Assembly: GCA_034006035.1 (NCBI GenBank)
Contig: JAVETN010000009.1
Coordinates: forward strand, 1-64,000
Reading direction: 5' to 3'
From: Desulforegulaceae bacterium
Lineage (GTDB): Bacteria; Desulfobacterota; Desulfobacteria; Desulfobacterales; JACKCP01
Length of the DNA: 64,000 nt
Made by a program: the position numbers and the translations under genes. Each line of letters starts with the position of its first letter. Position 1 is the stretch's first letter. Under the pieces are notes generated by a model. It had not been told where the DNA came from and did not search any database. It was given only the letters and a program-made list of their open reading frames with translations. Positions 55,575-64,000 of the stretch are shown here, piece after piece.

Positions 55575-57158
55575 CTACCTAATAAAAGTTCTTGGAAAAA
55601 GTTTAAGCATTCTATAAAGACCTGAAAACCTTTTTTTTATCCCTTTTCCATACAAGAAATCAACAATTCCTTTTAGTCCAAAATAAACATTTTTGCTATG
55701 GGGATGCCACCACATATTTCTTTTTACAAATGGTAAAATATCATTAACTATCACCTGGGGCTCTGTCATTTCAGCAAATCCTAATTCCCCATGTGCTCTT
55801 CCTATTCCTGACTCCTTAAATCCTCCCCAAGGGGTTTCTGCAAGCCCATGACTCATGAGATGATCATTTATAGTAACAGCACCGGCTTTGATTTTAGATG
55901 CTATCTTTATTGCATTTCTCCTATTAGAAGACCAGACTGAGGCTGTAAGGCCAAGATTGGAATCATTTGCTAAATCAATACCTTCATCCATATTTTTTAT
56001 TTTCATCACACCAATTAACGGACCAAAAGTCTCTTCTTTCATTACAATCATTTCATGATTAACATTTGAAAGAACACAGGGACAAACAAGGTTATTCCAC
56101 TTATTTTCATCGGTAGTAATTGATTTTGCATAAATTTCAGCTCCTTTTTCCAGAGCATCTTTTAGATGGCTTTTAACGGTTTCAACCTGTTTTTTTGTTG
56201 TCATCAAGCCAATGTCAACATTAAAATCTTCGTCATAGCCAATTCTTAAATTCTCTACTCTTATTTTAAGCTCCTTCATAAAAGGATCATAAATGTCCTC
56301 ATGAACATAAACTCGCTCAACTCCTCCGCAGGATTGTCCTGCATTTTGAAATCCTGCCCAGATAATTCCATCCACGGTCCTTCCTATGTCTGCATCTTTG
56401 CATACAAGAGCAGCATCATTACCTCCAAGTTCAAGGCTTACAGGAGTAAGGGTTTCTGAAGCTTTGCCCATGAGATATTTTCCCACAGGAACAGAACCTG
56501 TGAAAAAAAGCTTGTCAATTCCATTTTCAAGAAAAGCATCTCCAGCTATTCTGCCGGGAATATTTACATAATTAAAAACATTTTCAGGCAACCCTGCTTC
56601 TTCAAACACTTCTTTTAAAATTTTTCCAACCATCTGGGTTTCTGAAGCAACTTTTAAAACAACGGTATTTCCTGCAAGAAGTCCCATTACAATTTCAGAA
56701 AAAGGAATTGCAAAGGGATAATTCCAGGGAGAAATAATTCCAATCACCCCAAATGGAACTTTTTTTATCCTGCTTATTTTATTTGAAAGAAGAAAGTTCC
56801 CGGGCATTATATATCTTGTTTTTAAATATTTTTTTGCCTTTTTTGTATAAAAAGCAGTAGCCATGGCAGCTGGTAAAATTTCAGAAAGCATTGCATCAAT
56901 CTTGGTTTTACCATTATCTTCTACGATTGTTTTTGCAATTTCATCGGATTTCTCGCAAACAATAGAACTTAATTTCTTTATATAAAAAGTCCTTTTCTTA
57001 ATAGGAAGCTCTTTCCATTCTTTTTGGGCTTTTCTTGAGTTTTCAATGATCGTTTTCAAAGAATCAACCGAATCAATCTTTGTTGACCCAGTTTTTTCAC
57101 CGGTCGCCTTATTAAATGAAATTGTAACTTCATTGCTTGATTCATTTTCCTGAAGCAT
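55575..57158 (-). CDS. Aldehyde dehydrogenase family protein
   Basis: The protein (527 aa from the preferred start) has the ALDH catalytic motifs: glutamate in VSLELGGNDAALV, the catalytic cysteine in GQSCGGVERV, and ISPWNYPFAIPF for cofactor binding. It also has EETFGPLIGVMK. It oxidises aldehydes to acids with NAD(P). ATG 57158 is preceded by AGGAGG, so I prefer it over 57188. A C-terminal tail of about 45 residues with basic aromatic character extends beyond the usual end. It is monocistronic; substrate unknown. Confidence 0.88.
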   Translation of the reverse strand: MLQENESSNEVTISFNKATGEKTGSTKIDSVDSLKTIIENSRKAQKEWKELPIKKRTFYIKKLSSIVCEKSDEIAKTIVEDNGKTKIDAMLSEILPAAMATAFYTKKAKKYLKTRYIMPGNFLLSNKISRIKKVPFGVIGIISPWNYPFAIPFSEIVMGLLAGNTVVLKVASETQMVGKILKEVFEEAGLPENVFNYVNIPGRIAGDAFLENGIDKLFFTGSVPVGKYLMGKASETLTPVSLELGGNDAALVCKDADIGRTVDGIIWAGFQNAGQSCGGVERVYVHEDIYDPFMKELKIRVENLRIGYDEDFNVDIGLMTTKKQVETVKSHLKDALEKGAEIYAKSITTDENKWNNLVCPCVLSNVNHEMIVMKEETFGPLIGVMKIKNMDEGIDLANDSNLGLTASVWSSNRRNAIKIASKIKAGAVTINDHLMSHGLAETPWGGFKESGIGRAHGELGFAEMTEPQVIVNDILPFVKRNMWWHPHSKNVYFGLKGIVDFLYGKGIKKRFSGLYRMLKLFPRTFIR

Positions 57159-57188
57159 AAAGCCTCCTTTGTTTATAATGTTTGCCAA

Positions 57189-57702
57189 AAATTAACTTAA
57201 CTTGATCTCATTTAACTCCAACACACTTAATACGATAAACTTAAAACACCACCGGAATTTTATATTTTTTTAAGAATCTAAATGACCCTAAGTCACCTAA
57301 CCATAATAAAATTTTATTTTCAACAAATAACACAAGTTGTTAAAAATTAATTTTATGACTTTTTAAAGTCGTTTAAATATCACTAAAACTCTTTTAAAAA
57401 CCGCTCTTTTTCGCCTTTTTTTCAAGCCAATTTAAAAATTTTATTCATCAACAATCAAGTATTGATCTGGTTTCATCTATATTTTTAAAACTCAAAACCC
57501 CTGATTTTACTCAGGTTTACTTAGACAATAAAAACAACTCCAAATAAAAATATATAATTAAATTATTTTCTTGATAGATTTTTTAAAAATTATACAATGA
57601 GTAATTAAATAAACAGACCTACAAAAAGATTTTTTATAATTATAATATAGTAATCAGTTTAAATTTAATCCGCAAATTTTGCTTAAAAAAAGAGAATAAA
57701 AT
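57189..57702. other. Intergenic region between divergent genes
   Basis: This very AT-rich stretch of about 510 bases separates the aldehyde dehydrogenase and MFS genes and should contain both promoters. I see no coding frame, RNA gene or repeat worth naming. Confidence 0.3.
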
Positions 57703-58884
57703 ATGATCAGACTTATGCTTCTTCTATCACTTCTTACAGCATTTCCACCGCTTTCCACAGCCATGTATCTGCCAGCTATTCCAACACTTGTAAGAATCTG
57801 GGATAAACCTCTTTACCTTGTGAACCTTACTCTTGTTATTTTCTTTGCAGTTTATTGTGTTTTCATTTTAATTTACGGCCCTTTATCTGACAAATACGGA
57901 AGAAAACCCCCACTTATAGCAGGGATTACAATTTATATTTTTTCTTGTTTTTTATGTGCTCTTTCCATTAATGTTTATATGCTTATTTTTGCAAGGGTAT
58001 TCCAGGCTGCAGGAGCTGCCTCAGCTGCAACAATAGCACTGGCAATAGCAAAGGACAGATTTCCTCCAAACCAAAGGGAAAAGGTTTTAAGCTATATTGG
58101 CGTTATAATTGCCCTTGCTCCCATGCTTTCGCCAATGGTAGGAAGCCTTATTCTCATTTACTTTAAGTGGAGATGGATTTTTATAGTTCAGGCATTTTTT
58201 GGTATTATTTCAATTTTTTTTGTATCTTTTATGGCGGAATCCAATTTGGATAAAAAAGATGTCTCTATAAGACAACTGACCAAAGGATTTAAAAATACAC
58301 TTAAAAACAAAAATTTCACTTCTCTTGTAATCTGCTTTTCAATGCTATCACTTCCAATCTTTGCATTTACTGCAGCATCTTCATTTATTTATATAAATAT
58401 TTTCAATATCAAGGAAACCATGTTTTCCCTATATTTTGGAATCAATGCTGTCTGTCTTATGGCTGGTTCGCTTACTTGCGCAAGACTTGGATATAAAATT
58501 GGAACATTCAGACTGATTAATCTTGGAATTTTGGGTGGAATTTTAGGCGGAATTTTAATGCTTCTAAAACTTTTTGAAGGACCTTTGCAATTTCTCATAC
58601 CAATGGCAGTAATTTCATATACCTTTGGTTTAAGCCGTCCGCCAGCAAACAATCTTATTCTTGAGCAGGTAACTCAAGACACAGGAACTGCCTCATCTTT
58701 GATGATTTTCTCCTACTTTATTCTGGGGGCTATTTCAATGGCAGTAGTTTCTCTGGAATGGCAGAGCAAAATCACCTATATTGGTTCTCTTGCAACTTTA
58801 TGCGGACTTTTCTCTTTTATTCTATGGTGCTTTATAAAGCCACAAATTATTGCTAACCAAAAATCTATCAACTCAAGAAATTAA
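57703..58884 (+). CDS. MFS transporter, Bcr/CflA-type drug exporter
   Basis: The 393-aa protein has about 12 transmembrane segments. The MFS loop 2-3 motif appears as GPLSDKYGRKPPLIAG (residues 65-80), and FARVFQAAGAASAATIALAIA matches the Bcr/CflA group. The first helix contains MYLPAIPTL, typical of this subfamily. It likely pumps small toxic compounds outward across the inner membrane. A hairpin with ATCCCGG / CCGGGAT follows the stop (58888-58906). Confidence 0.87.
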   Translation: MIRLMLLLSLLTAFPPLSTAMYLPAIPTLVRIWDKPLYLVNLTLVIFFAVYCVFILIYGPLSDKYGRKPPLIAGITIYIFSCFLCALSINVYMLIFARVFQAAGAASAATIALAIAKDRFPPNQREKVLSYIGVIIALAPMLSPMVGSLILIYFKWRWIFIVQAFFGIISIFFVSFMAESNLDKKDVSIRQLTKGFKNTLKNKNFTSLVICFSMLSLPIFAFTAASSFIYINIFNIKETMFSLYFGINAVCLMAGSLTCARLGYKIGTFRLINLGILGGILGGILMLLKLFEGPLQFLIPMAVISYTFGLSRPPANNLILEQVTQDTGTASSLMIFSYFILGAISMAVVSLEWQSKITYIGSLATLCGLFSFILWCFIKPQIIANQKSINSRN

Positions 58885-58887
58885 ACA

Positions 58888-58906
58888 ATCCCGGTCACAC
58901 CGGGAT
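58888..58906 (+). terminator. Hairpin after the MFS gene (possible terminator)
   Basis: Perfect seven-base arms ATCCCGG (58888-58894) and CCGGGAT (58900-58906) with a five-base loop lie just after the MFS stop. Only a short T-containing tail follows, so termination would be weak. The CGGC gene ends nearby on the other strand. Confidence 0.4.
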
Positions 58907-58920
58907 CCTTAAATGGTCTT

Positions 58921-59242
58921 TTAGTGAGTATATTCAATAATCTTAACTTCTGGACCAACTTTTCTTATAATAGCATCTCTCATTTCAGCAAAGTGAGGAC
59001 ATGGGAATCCTATTGGGTTCCCCTTTGAAATACATGATGCAAAAACAATAACTTCAACTCCCCTGTCCACCATTATTTTTGCTCTTTGAACTGCACGTTT
59101 TCCAGGACATCCTCCGCAGGAAACAAAGCCAGCAATTTGAACAGGGCCAGCCAAGCTTGCCTTCTGAAGCAACTTTAAAATCTGTTGTTCCAGGACACAA
59201 ATCTTCAGTTTGCTGACATCTTATAATTCCAGCTTTTTTCAT
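58921..59242 (-). pseudogene. CGGC-domain protein with a frameshift
   Basis: From ATG 59242 (GGGAGG nine bases upstream) the frame reads MKKAGIIRCQQTEDLCPGTT and on to KVASEGK. It then leaves frame near 59150. In the next frame it resumes AGPVQIAGFVSCGGCPGKRA and continues to the end EVKIIEYTH. Together these make a complete CGGC-domain protein of about 107 aa with conserved cysteines, a probable metal- or cluster-binding protein of anaerobes. A single indel in CTTGGCTGGC explains the break. Real decay or sequence error cannot be separated here. Confidence 0.75.
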
Positions 59243-59427
59243 TTCCAATATCCTCCCTTATATAATTAGTTAAAATCCAGCTTAGCAATCCAAGTTGTAA
59301 GCTGACTTTTTTATTAACCAGGGAATTCATCTTTTAAAAACAAAAAATATAATATTTAAAAAGACTTTTAATTCAAAGGCAGGTAATTAATATCTCAAAA
59401 AATGATTCGACTTATCAATTGTTTCAA

Positions 59428-59463
59428 TGAAACCTAGATGAAATGAATTTCGTCCAGGTTTCA
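59428..59463. repeat. Inverted repeat downstream of cimA
   Basis: TGAAACCT (59428-59435) and AGGTTTCA (59456-59463) are perfect complements, with partial pairing inside (GATGAAA / TTTCGTC). It is about 55 bases after the cimA stop and may help end or stabilise the ilv-cimA transcript. No T-run follows on the minus strand. Confidence 0.4.
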
Positions 59464-59518
59464 GCAGCTTTACTTAATAGCTTCAACAACTTTGATTAGT
59501 TTTTAAAAACAAAATTTT

Positions 59519-61117
59519 TTAAGATTGTTTTTTATCAAGAAACCCAAGCTTATAATAAAAACTATCTGCAAGAGCCTGCCAGCTAGCCTCAATAATGTCT
59601 TCGGAAACTCCCATGGTTGTCCAAATATTGTTTTCATCCCTTGATTCAATAAGAACCCTTACTTTTGATTCAGTTCCGCCGCTTCCATCAAGAACTCTTA
59701 CTTTAAAGTCCACAAGATGCATGGATTTGATACAATCAAAAAATGATGAAAGTGCTTTTCTAAGCGCATTATCAAGAGCACTAACAGGGCCTTCACCTTC
59801 TGCTGCAGTAATTTTTTCAATTCCGTTAACTGCAATTTTCACCATTGCATGGGAAGAACAAAAACGTTCCAAATCCTTTTCAACAGTTACTCGAAATGAC
59901 TTAAACTCAAAAGGAGGTTTAAATTCACCAGTAAGTTTTGACACCAAAATATGAAATGAAGCATCAGAAACCTCGTACTGGTAACCCTTTTGCTCAAGCT
60001 TTTTTATTTCATTAACTATAAATCTGCTGTCAACTTTTGCTTTATCAAGATTAATTCCAAGCTCTTTTGCCTTATATTCAATATTACTCTTTCCAGAATA
60101 ATCAGAAACAATAACCCTTCTTTCATTTCCTACAAGCTCAGGCAGCATATGCTCATATGCTCTGGCATCTTTTTGAACTGCACTCACATGAACTCCGCCT
60201 TTATGGGCAAAAGCACTTTTACCTACAAAAGGTCTATTATTTAAAGGGGGAACATTGGCTGTTTCGCTTACAAACCTTGAGACATTTTTAAGTTTCTTTA
60301 AATTTTCATCTGAAATACAGTTTTTGCCCATTTTAAGGGCAAGAACAGGAATAATTGAAGTTATGTCAGCATTTCCGCATCTTTCCCCATAGCCGTTTAT
60401 TGTACCCTGAACCATTGAAGCTCCTGCTCTAACTGCTTCAATTGAATTGGCAACTGCAAGACCTGAATCATTATGAGCGTGAATCCCAAGCCTTAAACTT
60501 GAAGTTTCACCAAGTTTCTGATTAAAAAAATCTGCCACAGCTGTTACAATTTCTGTTACTTCATGGGGAAGGGTTCCTCCGTTTGTATCACACAAAACAA
60601 TAAAAAGAGCCCCTCCTTTATATGCTGCTTCAAGAGTTTCAAGAGCATATAAGGGATTACCCTTAAATCCGTCAAAAAAATGTTCTGCATCATAAATAAT
60701 TTCACGGCCCTTTTCCTTAAAATAGGACACAGATTCTTCAATCATTTTAAGGTTTTCTTCAAGGCTGTTATTCATTATTTTAGTAACATGAAGATCCCAG
60801 GTTTTCCCAAACAAAGTAACCGCAGGTGAATTACTTTTTAAAATAGCCTGAATACTTGGATCTTCTTCGCATGTAAAACCAGCTCTTCTTGTTGCACCAA
60901 AAGCTGTGAGTTTTGAATTTTTAAATTCAATTTTTTTTGCTTCTTCAAAGAAAATAGTGTCTTTGGGATTAGATCCCGGCCAGCCTCCTTCAACATAATG
61001 AATACCAAATTCATCAAGTCTTTTTGCTATTTTGAGCTTATCTTCAACAGTAAAATTTATGTTTTCCCCCTGAGAACCATCTCTAAGGGTGGTATCATAT
61101 AAGTAGACTTCCGGCAT
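59519..61117 (-). CDS. cimA: (R)-citramalate synthase
   Basis: The 532-aa protein has the DRE-TIM aldolase signature DTTLRDGSQGENI at the N-terminus, the HxH metal motif in RLGIHAHNDSG, and the LeuA-type C-terminal regulatory domain (about 400-520). The length and the GGWPGSNPKD block fit CimA rather than 2-isopropylmalate synthase. CimA joins pyruvate and acetyl-CoA to make citramalate, giving 2-oxobutanoate for isoleucine without threonine. It follows ilvC in the same direction, matching this role. The C-terminal domain normally binds isoleucine for feedback control. Confidence 0.88.
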   Translation of the reverse strand: MPEVYLYDTTLRDGSQGENINFTVEDKLKIAKRLDEFGIHYVEGGWPGSNPKDTIFFEEAKKIEFKNSKLTAFGATRRAGFTCEEDPSIQAILKSNSPAVTLFGKTWDLHVTKIMNNSLEENLKMIEESVSYFKEKGREIIYDAEHFFDGFKGNPLYALETLEAAYKGGALFIVLCDTNGGTLPHEVTEIVTAVADFFNQKLGETSSLRLGIHAHNDSGLAVANSIEAVRAGASMVQGTINGYGERCGNADITSIIPVLALKMGKNCISDENLKKLKNVSRFVSETANVPPLNNRPFVGKSAFAHKGGVHVSAVQKDARAYEHMLPELVGNERRVIVSDYSGKSNIEYKAKELGINLDKAKVDSRFIVNEIKKLEQKGYQYEVSDASFHILVSKLTGEFKPPFEFKSFRVTVEKDLERFCSSHAMVKIAVNGIEKITAAEGEGPVSALDNALRKALSSFFDCIKSMHLVDFKVRVLDGSGGTESKVRVLIESRDENNIWTTMGVSEDIIEASWQALADSFYYKLGFLDKKQS

Positions 61118-61148
61118 TAATCACCTTCCTGTATTCATTTCAGTAAAT

Positions 61149-61169
61149 TCCGGAGAAAATTTCTCCGGA
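61149..61169 (-). repeat. Near-perfect 21-base palindrome between ilvC and cimA
   Basis: TCCGGAGAAA (61149-61158) and TTTCTCCGGA (61160-61169) pair around one central base, giving a stable RNA hairpin in the 64-base gap. No T-run follows in the minus direction, so an mRNA-processing or stability hairpin is more likely than a full terminator. It could lower cimA expression relative to ilvC. Confidence 0.55.
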
Positions 61170-61181
61170 TATTTATTACTG

Positions 61182-62228
61182 CTATCTATTAGTAGGACGA
61201 AGGGCTCTTACTGCAGCACCTGCCTGCCACATTTCAGAATCGTGTATTTCTTTAAGTTCCTTATTAAGTTTTTCTCTATAATCAGGAGCTGTATTAACCC
61301 TCATTACAACTTCAGTTTCTTTTCCAGTTTTAACTGAGTCGTAAAGCTCTTCAAAAACCGGCTTTACAGCTTCTTTAAATTTTGGAGACCAGTCAAGGGC
61401 TCCTCTTTGAGCTGTTGTTGAACAATTTGCATACATCCAGTCCATTCCGTTTTCCCCGACAAGACGAATAAGTGATTCTGTAAGCTCTTCTACAGTTTCA
61501 TTGAATGCTTCACTTGGAGAATGACCGTTTTTTCTTAAGAGATCATACTGGGCTTCCATCACACCGCGAAGGCATCCCATAAGAACTCCTCTTTCACCTG
61601 TAAGGTCTGAATAAACTTCTTTTTCAAAGGTTGTGTGAAAAAGATAACCTGAACCTATAACTATTCCAAGGGCAAGACATCTTTCCTTAGCTCTTCCTGT
61701 AAAATCCTGGTGAACTGCAAAGCTTGCATTAAGACCATTTCCTTCAAGGAAATTAACCCTTACAGAACGTCCAGAGCCCTTTGGTGCAACAAGGATAACA
61801 TCTACATTTTCAGGCGGAATTACTTTGGTCTGATCTTTGTAAGCAACTGAAAACCCATGGGAAAAATAAAGGGCGTCACCTTCATTAAGACACTCTTTAA
61901 CTACAGGCCAAAGCTGAGACTGCCCTGCATCTGAAAGAAGATACTGAATAACAGTTGCTTTTTTTGCAGCTTCTTCTATTGGGAAAAGAGTTTCTCCTGG
62001 AACCCATCCGTCTTTTACAGCCTTGTCCCAAGAAGCACTATTCTGTCTTTGACCGATTATCACGTTAATGCCGTTATCTCTCATATTCATAGCCTGACCA
62101 GGACCCTGAACACCATAGCCAAGAACAGCAACTATTTCATTTTTCAAAATTTCTCTTGCCTTGTCCATTGTGAACTCGTCAGAGGTTATTACTTCTTCAT
62201 CCGTACCACCAAAATTAATAATAGCCAT
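61182..62228 (-). CDS. ilvC: Ketol-acid reductoisomerase
   Basis: The 348-aa enzyme has the Rossmann NADPH motif AVLGYGVQGPGQA (residues 35-47), the APKGSGRSVR stretch and the metal-binding DLTGERGVL plus C-terminal EELTESLIRLVGE. It converts 2-acetolactate or 2-aceto-2-hydroxybutanoate into dihydroxy acids in valine, leucine and isoleucine synthesis. Length fits the class I type. It is third in the ilvB-ilvN-ilvC-cimA order. Confidence 0.95.
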   Translation of the reverse strand: MAIINFGGTDEEVITSDEFTMDKAREILKNEIVAVLGYGVQGPGQAMNMRDNGINVIIGQRQNSASWDKAVKDGWVPGETLFPIEEAAKKATVIQYLLSDAGQSQLWPVVKECLNEGDALYFSHGFSVAYKDQTKVIPPENVDVILVAPKGSGRSVRVNFLEGNGLNASFAVHQDFTGRAKERCLALGIVIGSGYLFHTTFEKEVYSDLTGERGVLMGCLRGVMEAQYDLLRKNGHSPSEAFNETVEELTESLIRLVGENGMDWMYANCSTTAQRGALDWSPKFKEAVKPVFEELYDSVKTGKETEVVMRVNTAPDYREKLNKELKEIHDSEMWQAGAAVRALRPTNR

Positions 62229-62302
62229 TTTTTCTCCATTAATATTTATTTCTTAAATTAAACAATTTGATGACTAATTTTTACCAGACATCTTAACATA
62301 AT

Positions 62303-62788
62303 CTATTTTGAACCCCTTGCAAGGGCAACACAACCAGTTCTTACAACTTCTTTTATACCAAAAGGCTTGAGTAAATTAAGCAAGGCCTCAAGCTTATCTT
62401 CATCAGCAGATACCTGAATTGTATAATGTTCAGGACCTGAATCAACAATTCTACATCTAAAAATATCAACAATTCTAAGCACTTCAGCTCTTACACTCGC
62501 TGTTGCATTAACTTTTATCATAGCGAGTTCCCTGCTTACAAACTTTTGATCTGTATAGTCAAGCACTTTTATAACATTGATAAGCTTGTGAAGCTGCTTT
62601 TTTATCTGTTCAACAATTGCCTTGTCACCTGTGGTAACCATTGTAAGTCTTGAAAGCCCGGGTTCACTTGTTTCAGCAACACAAAGACTGTCAATATTAT
62701 AACCTCTTCCACTAAAAAGCCCTACTATTCTTGAAAGAACTCCTGGCTTATTTTCCACAAGAATTGATAAAATACTTTTTTCTTCCAT
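62303..62788 (-). CDS. ilvN: Acetolactate synthase small (regulatory) subunit
   Basis: The 161-aa protein has an N-terminal ACT domain (ILVENKPGVLSRIVGLFSGR) and a second ACT-like half, the normal layout of IlvN/IlvH. It activates the catalytic subunit and confers valine feedback inhibition. It begins 17 bases after ilvB ends. Gene order and strand match a classical ilvBNC operon. Confidence 0.94.
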   Translation of the reverse strand: MEEKSILSILVENKPGVLSRIVGLFSGRGYNIDSLCVAETSEPGLSRLTMVTTGDKAIVEQIKKQLHKLINVIKVLDYTDQKFVSRELAMIKVNATASVRAEVLRIVDIFRCRIVDSGPEHYTIQVSADEDKLEALLNLLKPFGIKEVVRTGCVALARGSK

Positions 62789-62805
62789 ATCTTAAACCTC
62801 CTGAT

Positions 62806-64000
62806 TTATACCAAAAGCATCTTGGTAATTGGAGCTCCCGCAGGAACCATAGGATAAACGTTTTCTTCCCTGTCAACAACAAATTCCATGATAACAGGCC
62901 CTTCAGTTTCAAGACCTTTTTTAAGGGTTTCTTCCACCTCAGAAGGTTTTGTTGCTCTAAACCCTTTAGCTCCGTAAGCTTCAGCAAGTTTTACAAAATC
63001 CGGAGCATGTGACATATCAGTTCCTGAATAATTCTTGTTATAAAAAAGTCCCTGCCATTGTCTAACCATTCCAAGAAAACGGTTGTTTAAAATAACTATT
63101 TTTACAGGAAGATTATACTGAACAACTGTTGCAAGCTCCTGACTGTTCATCTGGATACTTCCATCTCCGGCAATATCTACAACAAGTGCATCAGGCTTTC
63201 CGGCCTGGGCTCCCATTGCTGCAGGAAAACCATAACCCATGGTTCCAAGACCGCCTGATGTAAGCCAGTGGTCAGGATTATTAAAATGATAATACTGGGC
63301 AGCCCACATCTGGTTTTGTCCAACTTCAGTTGCAATTATGGCATCGCCCTTGGTAATTTCAAAAAGTTTTTCAACAACATACTGAGGCTTGATAACTTCT
63401 TCATCCTGTTCATATTTAAGAGGAGTAGTGCTTTTCCAATCATCAATAGTATTCAACCATTTTTCTCTTTTTGGACAAATGGTTTCTTTGTCCTCTTTTT
63501 CAATCAGGCAATTCAATGCTTCAAGAGTTTCTTTGCAGTCTCCTACAATGGGAATTTCAACAGTTACGTTCTTATGAATAGAAGTAGGATCTATATCAAT
63601 ATGAACTATGGTGGACTTACTTGCAAATTCATCTGTTTTACCTGTAACCCTGTCATCAAAACGAACACCAACTGCAATCATAAGATCACTTTCTGAAATT
63701 GCCATGTTGGCCCTGTATGTTCCATGCATTCCAAGCATTCCAAGCCAGTTGTCATCAGTTCCGGGAAAAGTTCCAAGTCCCATTAAAGAAGTTGTAACAG
63801 GAATATTTGTAAGTTTTGCAAACTTTGTAAAAGCTTCGCTTGCCTGGCCTAGAGCAATGCCGCCACCACCGAAAATGATAGGTTTTTCAGCTTTTTTAAT
63901 TAAATCAACAACCTTTTGAAGCTGTTTCATATTAGGCTTAAATGTTGGGTTATATGAAGGCATTGTTATTTCTTTAATATCTTTATAAAGAGTTTTTGCA
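62806..64000 (-). CDS. ilvB: Acetolactate synthase large subunit (partial, truncated by window edge)
   Basis: The frame is open to the window end, so the N-terminal third lies outside; about 398 residues are seen. The visible part holds the central domain (PIIFGGGGIALGQA), then the thiamine-diphosphate module with VDIAGDGSIQMN and NNRFLGMVRQWQ. It ends ITKMLLV. It condenses two pyruvates, or pyruvate and 2-oxobutanoate. It is the first visible gene of the ilvB-ilvN-ilvC-cimA operon; the internal Met at 63963 is not the true start. Confidence 0.94.
   Translation of the reverse strand, partial: AKTLYKDIKEITMPSYNPTFKPNMKQLQKVVDLIKKAEKPIIFGGGGIALGQASEAFTKFAKLTNIPVTTSLMGLGTFPGTDDNWLGMLGMHGTYRANMAISESDLMIAVGVRFDDRVTGKTDEFASKSTIVHIDIDPTSIHKNVTVEIPIVGDCKETLEALNCLIEKEDKETICPKREKWLNTIDDWKSTTPLKYEQDEEVIKPQYVVEKLFEITKGDAIIATEVGQNQMWAAQYYHFNNPDHWLTSGGLGTMGYGFPAAMGAQAGKPDALVVDIAGDGSIQMNSQELATVVQYNLPVKIVILNNRFLGMVRQWQGLFYNKNYSGTDMSHAPDFVKLAEAYGAKGFRATKPSEVEETLKKGLETEGPVIMEFVVDREENVYPMVPAGAPITKMLLV

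Noticed and set aside
1-64000. CRISPR array
   Set aside because: No regularly spaced direct repeats with unique spacers were seen, and no cas gene.

Overview
The window (64 kb, AT-rich on both strands) looks like a chromosome segment of an anaerobic Gram-negative bacterium, probably a Desulfobacterota-type (sulfate-reducer-like) organism. This taxonomic guess is inference. It rests on the futalosine menaquinone pathway, a citramalate-type isoleucine route, a GspF-type membrane protein, lipoproteins, a CGGC-domain protein and the low GC. No sequence search was possible.

Layout. 1-250: the 5' end of a 16S rRNA gene on the minus strand with tandem promoters. 250-5,100: housekeeping genes on the minus strand (PHP phosphatase, DUF4389, CBS and HPP proteins, LysE exporter, DEAD-box helicase). 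5,550-9,000: a two-domain flavodoxin-like oxidoreductase, an FMN-dependent alpha-hydroxy-acid oxidase-family enzyme and a short-chain dehydrogenase. 9,200-10,900: an arsenic pair, an ArsC-ArsM fusion and its ArsR repressor. 11,190-16,731: a menaquinone (futalosine) operon, mqnE-mqnC-deaminase-mqnA-mqnD plus an unknown gene, with a palindromic operator inside its promoter. 16,940-20,730: a graveyard of broken genes. 20,731-42,496: a 22-kb, eight-gene, tightly coupled minus-strand operon that looks like a large defence system. 42,760-49,300: FmdB-type regulator, GspF protein, MBL hydrolase, lipoproteins. 49,700-58,900: metG, an RNA methyltransferase, truA, argJ, an RsuA/RluB-type pseudouridine synthase, an aldehyde dehydrogenase and an MFS exporter. 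58,900-64,000: a frameshifted CGGC protein and the branched-chain amino acid genes cimA, ilvC, ilvN and ilvB (cut by the window edge).

The main discovery candidate is the 20.7-42.5 kb operon. In transcription order it encodes a DUF4007 protein, a 1147-aa P-loop ATPase, a 264-aa DndC-like PAPS-reductase-family PP-loop enzyme, a 1503-aa NERD nuclease / pseudokinase / kinase / NTPase fusion, a 544-aa protein of unknown family, a 1759-aa HerA/FtsK-like (DptH-like) ATPase with an internal nuclease-like motif, a second DUF4007-like protein and a second large ATPase (1433 aa). The parts recall DNA phosphorothioation (Dnd/Dpt) and BREX/Pgl systems. However, no DndB, cysteine desulfurase, PglZ or DNA methyltransferase is present, and the combination does not match a named system that I can recall. 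The last gene is coupled by a TAATG overlap to a decayed SMC/Rad50-like (DndD-like) ATPase. In that remnant the Walker A region, zinc hook and Walker B region can still be read through several stops and frameshifts. The system therefore seems to have lost a partner while about 22 kb of upstream reading frames stayed open.

Several single-base disruptions occur elsewhere (methyltransferase, CGGC protein, zinc-ribbon protein, lipoprotein signal peptide). Some may be real decay or phase variation, and some may be base-calling errors.
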